Made by a program: the position numbers and the translations under genes. From positions 52,342,619 to 52,406,618 of the forward strand of contig NC_052510.1 in the NCBI RefSeq assembly GCF_014356525.2: DNA of 64,000 bases, given 5' to 3'. This DNA is from Nilaparvata lugens (Eukaryota > Arthropoda > Insecta > Hemiptera > Delphacidae). Of this stretch, positions 58,653 to 64,000 are shown one piece after another. The notes under the pieces are model-generated. The model was not told where the DNA came from. It did no database searches and saw only the letters and a program-made list of their open reading frames with translations. Positions within the stretch are counted from its first letter, which is position 1. Every line of letters begins with the position of its first letter.

Positions 58653-59207
58653 TCACCAAGAAGGGTACCTAACAACCAAAAACCTTACCAAGAAGGATAC
58701 CTAACAACCGAAAACCTTACCAAGAAGGATACCTAACAACCGAAAACCTTACTAAGAAGGATACCTAACAATTGAAAACTTTACCAAGAAGGATACCTAA
58801 CAACCGAAAACCTTACCAAGAAGGATACCTAACAACCGAAAACTTTAACAAGAAGGATACCTAACAACCGAAAACTTTACCAAGAAGGATCCCTAACAAC
58901 CGAATACCTTACCAAGAAGGATCCCTAACAACCGAAAACTTTACCAAGAAGGATCCCTAACAACCGAAAACCTTACCAAGAAGGATACCTAACTACCGAA
59001 AACCTTACCAAGAAGGATATCTATCAACCGAAAACCTTACCAAGAAGGATACCTAACAACCGAAAACCTTACTAAGAAGGATCCCTAACAACCGAAAACC
59101 TTACCAAGAAGGATACCTAACAACCGAAAACTTTACCAAGAAGGATACCTAACAACCGAAAACCTTACCAAGGAGGATACCTAACAACCAAGAACCTTAC
59201 CAAGGTT
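58653..59207 (+). repeat. 32-bp minisatellite, array 2 (~17 units)
   Basis: Begins with the same variant order as array 1 (first units nearly identical), then extends further. Confidence 0.95.
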
Positions 59208-60142
59208 ACTGTGTGACACTGGTAGTCTCTCATATTGTGCCGTTTATACACTCTCGCCCCAAAAAAACAGTAAAAATCGACAAGAATCAACAGTAATCGG
59301 CTTGAGATAACAGTAAAAGTTGCGCAACAACCCAAAACAACCCCAACAGTTCAACAGTAAACAACCCAAAGTTCCCCAACAACCGAAAACCTTAAAATTT
59401 CGGTTGTTTAGGTATCCAAATTTTTATTCAAAATCAAGTTCTGAATTTTTCAAGGAAGTTCAAAGAGATTATTAACCACTTACCAGAAGTCTATATTGTT
59501 CGAACATGCATGAAATTAATTGCATGTTTACAAATGAAATCTGCCCTGTATGAGATCCATACAAACTGAACGCATTGTTTAATAGTACTGCCAAGTGATT
59601 GGCCGTAAATTATGGGACGTTTCAACACAGCTAATAACAGTCTGATCTCGGTCCCTCTCTCTTTTTTCAGAAAGTGATCTCTATTTTTAGCGTTCTAGAC
59701 TAGTTTTATTTTTGAACCTAATGTCATCCTAAATGTACCTAATGTCAAACCTAAACCTTAAACCGAAAATTAGGATACCTAACAACCGAAAACCTTACTA
59801 AGAAGGATACCTAACAATTGAAAACCTTACCAAGAAGGATACCTAACAACCGAAAACCTTACAAGAAGGATACCTAACAACCGAAAACCTTACCAAGGAG
59901 GATACCTAACAACCAAGAACCTTACCAAGGTTACTGTGTGACACTGGTAGTCTCTCATATTGTGCCGTTTATACACTCTCGCCCCAAAAAAACAGTAAAA
60001 ATCGACAAGAATCAACAGTAATCGGCTTGAGATAACAGTAAAAGTTGCGCAACAACCCAAAACAACCCCAACAGTTCAACAGTAAACAACCCAAAGTTCC
60101 CCAACAACCGAAAACCTTACCAAGAAGGATACCTGACAACCG
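59208..60142 (+). repeat. Rearranged end of the minisatellite block
   Basis: Order: MITE piece plus AACAACCC-rich spacer (59208-59400), a third partial copy of unit A (59413-59718), minisatellite array 3 (about 59750-59928), then the MITE piece and spacer again (59931-60117) and one last unit. The repeated 59208-59400 and 59931-60117 segments are nearly identical. Confidence 0.85.
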
Positions 60143-61754
60143 TCCTTTAACCAATTCAAGTGACGCTAACCTCAAGGCCAATCCGTATTATTCCAAATAT
60201 TTTCTTGTACACTTGTAAAATCTACAAGGTGTCCTTTATACATCAAATAATTTCCGCTCCATAATTAGGCTAATATAATTGATTTGTTTAGTTTAAATAC
60301 AGATTGACTGCTTTGTTCCAACTATGTTTCTATTCTGTAGCGATATTATTTAATTTATTTTCATTTATATATTAAGTTACACTGTATTATTTATCCAATT
60401 GCATTTGTAATGACGAGGTTGAGTGGTAGAGAAGACAACTTGAAAGTCCTAACTCCGCCTAATAAAGAACTTTTTCATTTCATTTCATTAGGCTATAGCA
60501 GCACAAACCATAAATTATTGACTACTTTTACTTGCCGTTATTCATCTTCAGTTGTACATAAACCAGATTGTACGAGCTAATTGTAACAGCCCATAAATCA
60601 AAGGCCGGCTCTGCAAGTTGAATTTCAAAGCAGCTACTGTAGCGCGTTCCCAAGTCACAACTTCTCAAGTTCAAGTTTCAAGAGAGAAGCATCAAGTAGT
60701 TTGTGTTGGCTGTCTATTTTGAGGCGATCACCCTTCACCTACTTGGCTAAGTCCTGCTGTTGCTTCTCTGCGCAGTCTGCACTGCGCAACCCTACTTCAC
60801 AGTAGGCCTCACTGTTTATGCGTGATCACATTGATAAACACACTCAAAGTAATTTGTTTTGGGCAGTAATTATCTTGATGGACGTAATCACTAAATCCAC
60901 TTGAATTAGATTACTCATTTTTTTCTAAAAACGTTTTTCTTCAGGGCTACTTAATGTTTAATCTTTTAGTTTTTTTATTTTATATTGAAAAGTTTTTAAA
61001 AAAATACTGTTGTATTATTTTTAAACTCATGTTTATTGTAATGTTTAGAGCTTTTAGGGTCTATTTTGTACGATTTTTGAGGACTTTATCAACTGAGTAA
61101 GTTATCTATAGTGATTATTGAAGATGGGATCTGTGTTGAAGAGATTGGTTATATAGGGTTTGGCAGTCTAGCAGCCATGCTACAAAACGTGCTTGGTTGA
61201 ACATTTACTGAAGAATCGATTCTGAAGAGCTCCACTAGAAACAAGCTTCAAGTAATCTGACACGACTGTTGTTATTTGTAATGATGAATATTTGTACAGG
61301 CTTGAGTGATGAGCTAGAATATGTAGTTAGTGATTGATTAGAGATCCACCTCATATTCAAATTCAAAATTCAAATTCAAATTTATTGATTCTCAAAAAAT
61401 ATATATAACACTTTCAAGATAAAATATATATATATATATAAGAATCTACGCCTGCAAAGAAACCCTGTACGCAGGTGTGAGTTGCAATATGAATGTTTTT
61501 CAAAAATATTTAACAAAAATGATCCAAAACAAATTTCTTGAAAAAAATACAGAATAAAAAACTAGTACTTAATAATAAAGAGGATACTAAAAATAAAGGA
61601 ACGGAAGGAGAAAGACATATTATAGAAGACCAGCTCTAGATATGCTCCATGATTATTGCTCAGAGCTCAAACGTATCTCAAGCAATTTAATTCGAGTTCA
61701 ATGTTCAATTACTTGGATTCCTGTAAAACAGTGTTAGTGCCGTTTGCACTAAAG
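60143..61754. other. No gene seen
   Basis: 60400-60490 ends in CAAATTTC-like simple sequence (TTTCATTTCATTTCATT), probably a retroelement tail. 61350-61445 has TTCAAATTCAAATT and a TA repeat. No exon. Confidence 0.4.
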
Positions 61755-61887
61755 CCGGTTAAATTTTAACCGTGACTAATTTCACGAGAACCAATCAGAG
61801 AAGGCCTTTCTTATGAGGCGGCTTCTCTGATTGGTTCTCGTGGAATCGATCACGGTTAAAATTTAACCGGCTTTTGTGCAACCAGCA
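61755..61887. mobile_element. Small MITE, copy 2 (partner at 26308)
   Basis: GGTTAAATTTTAACCGTGAC ... TCTGATTGGTTCTCGTGGAA; same arms and size as 26308-26440. Confidence 0.8.
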
Positions 61888-63228
61888 CTTGGACTATAAT
61901 GTTGTTATTTACGCTGAAGTTACACTAAAATACGAATCCTTTTAACTGGCTTTGTAATAAAAGAATATTGAAAATCTACTAGTCTGTGTAATAGTCGATT
62001 TAGATTATTATTAACTGACTACATTTTCATCACCTTTCTCTCAATAGATTATAGCTCAAAAATAATTGGAATCTGAATTATTATTTAATTTTTAAGTAAA
62101 GTTTGAGATTTTCGTTTAGATTTACTCACGCATAAGATTTACGTTTTTTATTTGACTCTTTCCGTCTGGCTAACTTTCAGTTGGGATGCGTCACCTGAAC
62201 GAAATTCGCTTTTGACCTTGTTGAGTTGATTCATCGATGTATTTTTGTTTTGATTCCACATATAAAATATAGAACATCAGTGATCACTCTGAAGAGCATT
62301 ATTTCGTATTGATGAAAACCAACTGTCCCATTCATAAATCATCTATTTTTATCACTTATTAATGATGGTAGAATGGATAGAGTGGTAGGGGCTGATAATT
62401 AATGCAAAGCAACGTAACTAGCTGAAGAGTGTGAAGGGATTGATTGATTGATTGATTGATTGAGTACTTTATTTATGTAGATTATAAGATAAGATTTTAT
62501 ATCTACTTTAAATCTATAAGATTTTATAGTACTTTATTTATATATGGGATAAGACCAAAGAAGTGAGAATAAGAGACAGACCCGTAAAGAGAAATAATTG
62601 TGAATGAAATGAAAAGCTAGAAAGCCAGAATAAAAGGAATGTGAATTAAAAACTCAGGTGTGAGAAGAAGAAAGGATCGATGGGGTAGGATTGATTGATT
62701 GATTGAGTACTTTATTCATGTAGATTACAACAATATATACTGGCTTATACACTTATATACAATAGCTTACAATACAGCAAAATTATAGATGAATTTACAT
62801 AATATAGACTAAGAAAATTATTATTGAACTGTATATGATATGAAAAAAGCAATTTGTGATAACTATAGATAATATTGTTATGCATCTACATAAATTGGCG
62901 GAGCTTTGGACATATCAATGTCCATTGTTCGGAAAGAATATTCAAAATATCCTTCCCACTAACTCTCTACCAAAACTACTAGGAGAGAGTCCGTGAAAGA
63001 GAGAAACGAGAAATAATGTGATAGTAGAGAGCTGATAGAAGAATCTAAAAATATGTGATTTTAGAGAAAGATTGTTAGAAAGAGAAGTACAAATTTATTA
63101 AAGTTACCTAAAGGAGAGAAATACGAAATAAACTTAGGGATAAGGGAAAGATTCAAAAAGGGGAATATTGAATGAAGAAGACGGAAATGGAATTGTTTGA
63201 TCAGAATAGAGTCGATATATAAAAAGGG
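61888..63228. other. No gene seen; two (TTGA)n-headed repeat ends and purine-rich DNA
   Basis: TTGATTGATTGATTGA followed by GTACTTTATTTATGTAGATT occurs at 62437-62485 and, in a second copy, at 62688-62730, the reverse of a retroelement 3' end. 62540-63235 is purine-rich on the plus strand. Confidence 0.5.
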
Positions 63229-63575
63229 GAAATAAGACTTTTGAACATAATTTGTCATGTTACAAATGAAGAGGTTCTGAGGAGAATGGGTAAGAAACTG
63301 CAACTCATTGGTGAAATCAAGGAGCGCAAATTAAGGTACCTGGGTCACATAATGAGAGGTCACAAGTATGGAATATTGCACCTCATTATGCAAGGCAAAA
63401 TAACAGGTAGGAGGTCAGTGGGGCGAAGAAGGATATCTTGGTTGTGCAATTTAAGGGATTGGTTCAAGTGCACCTCAAATGAACTTTTCAAGTCAGCTGT
63501 AAGCAGGGTGAAAATTGCCATCATGATAGCCAACCTCCGCCATGGAGACGGCACATGAAGAAGAAGATAATTTGT
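63229..63575 (+). pseudogene. LINE C-terminal fragment
   Basis: Open frame reads LRRMGKKLQLIGEIKERKLR, YLGHIMRGHKYGIL, GRRSVGRRRISWLCNLRDW and IANLRHGDGT, then TGA and AAGAAGAAGA. Contains the YLGHI and GRRSVGRRR motifs of insect LINE tails. Truncated at its 5' end. Confidence 0.85.
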
Positions 63576-64000
63576 TATTATATTAGCGGTACAAGAGAAA
63601 GCTTATAAGAAAGTAGTATAGAGAAGCGAGAAAACAAGTGAAGATAAGTTGAAAAGTATGTGATGGGAATGAGAGGGTAGCCAAATTTATTTGGTAAGGT
63701 GTAGTGATAATTTTCTATACACCCCCTAGTATTTTTTTTCACCTGTTTACGTGCATGTAAGTTTATATTTACGTGCACTTCCAGCGGACCACAAGGGAAT
63801 CTTGTGTGCTGATTGCTAGTTGCTGGATGGTTATTTCTCGTGACTTCGTGTTTCCTGTTTTTTTAGTGAAATATTATATTACTATTGTTTATTTTTGTAG
63901 TTATGTGATCTATTTTAAATTATTTTGTAAACTGTTACTTGAAGAAAATAAAATTCAGTTTGATTTATATTTCAAAGACAACCAGAATACAGAAACGTAC
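63576..64000. other. No feature seen
   Basis: AT-rich sequence to the window end. Confidence 0.4.

Noticed and set aside
56806..59207. Regular 32-bp repeats resembling a CRISPR array
   Set aside because: Units are directly adjacent with no unique spacers and the DNA is eukaryotic; it is a minisatellite.

Overview
The window is eukaryotic nuclear DNA from an insect, most likely a hemipteran and possibly a delphacid planthopper. It is AT-rich, its introns obey the GT-AG rule, and its gene content is sparse. It is packed with MITE/foldback elements, 3' ends of LINE retrotransposons (endonuclease-reverse transcriptase type) and a mariner-like relic. The planthopper assignment is inference from the look of the repeats; no species marker was tested.

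Region by region: 1-20 kb holds no gene I recognise. It contains foldback and MITE copies, two copies of a 0.67-0.70 kb element ending in a GAGT microsatellite, a (CA)n-bearing repeat at 14.6-15.9 kb, and LINE tails. From 20,085 to 43,765 on the minus strand lies one complete gene for alanyl-tRNA synthetase, best read as the mitochondrial enzyme (AARS2). I could build it exon by exon: 15 coding exons, 3039 nt, 1012 residues, every junction in phase, with class II motif 3, the HTATH motif and the CxxxH motif of the editing site. Its introns carry LINE fragments, the mariner relic, several MITEs and a 481-bp palindrome. At 44,424, 658 bp from the AARS2 start and divergently oriented, is the first coding exon of a Ras-family GTPase of the R-Ras/Ras64B type. 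I found no further exon of it, so 44.5-64 kb is probably its long first intron or intergenic DNA. That stretch holds a truncated histone H2A copy, more MITEs, a nested transposon insertion, and (55.2-60.1 kb) a segmental duplication interlaced with a 32-bp minisatellite.

The most unusual feature is exon duplication inside AARS2. Exon 8 (265 nt) occurs twice, about 97% identical, with only 2 amino-acid differences and intact splice sites on both. The length and phases mean that including both, or neither, breaks the frame, so any productive mRNA must use exactly one. Upstream is a roughly 20-nt stub of a third copy. The 3' part of exon 9 is also duplicated about 1 kb away, and that copy has an in-frame 87-codon reading with good splice signals at both ends. 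These could be alternative exons of a housekeeping tRNA synthetase, recent non-functional duplications, or assembly artefacts. Long reads and RNA-seq would decide.

The two genes form a head-to-head pair and may share a promoter region. Everything else in the window appears to be repeats, decayed mobile elements or unassigned non-coding DNA.
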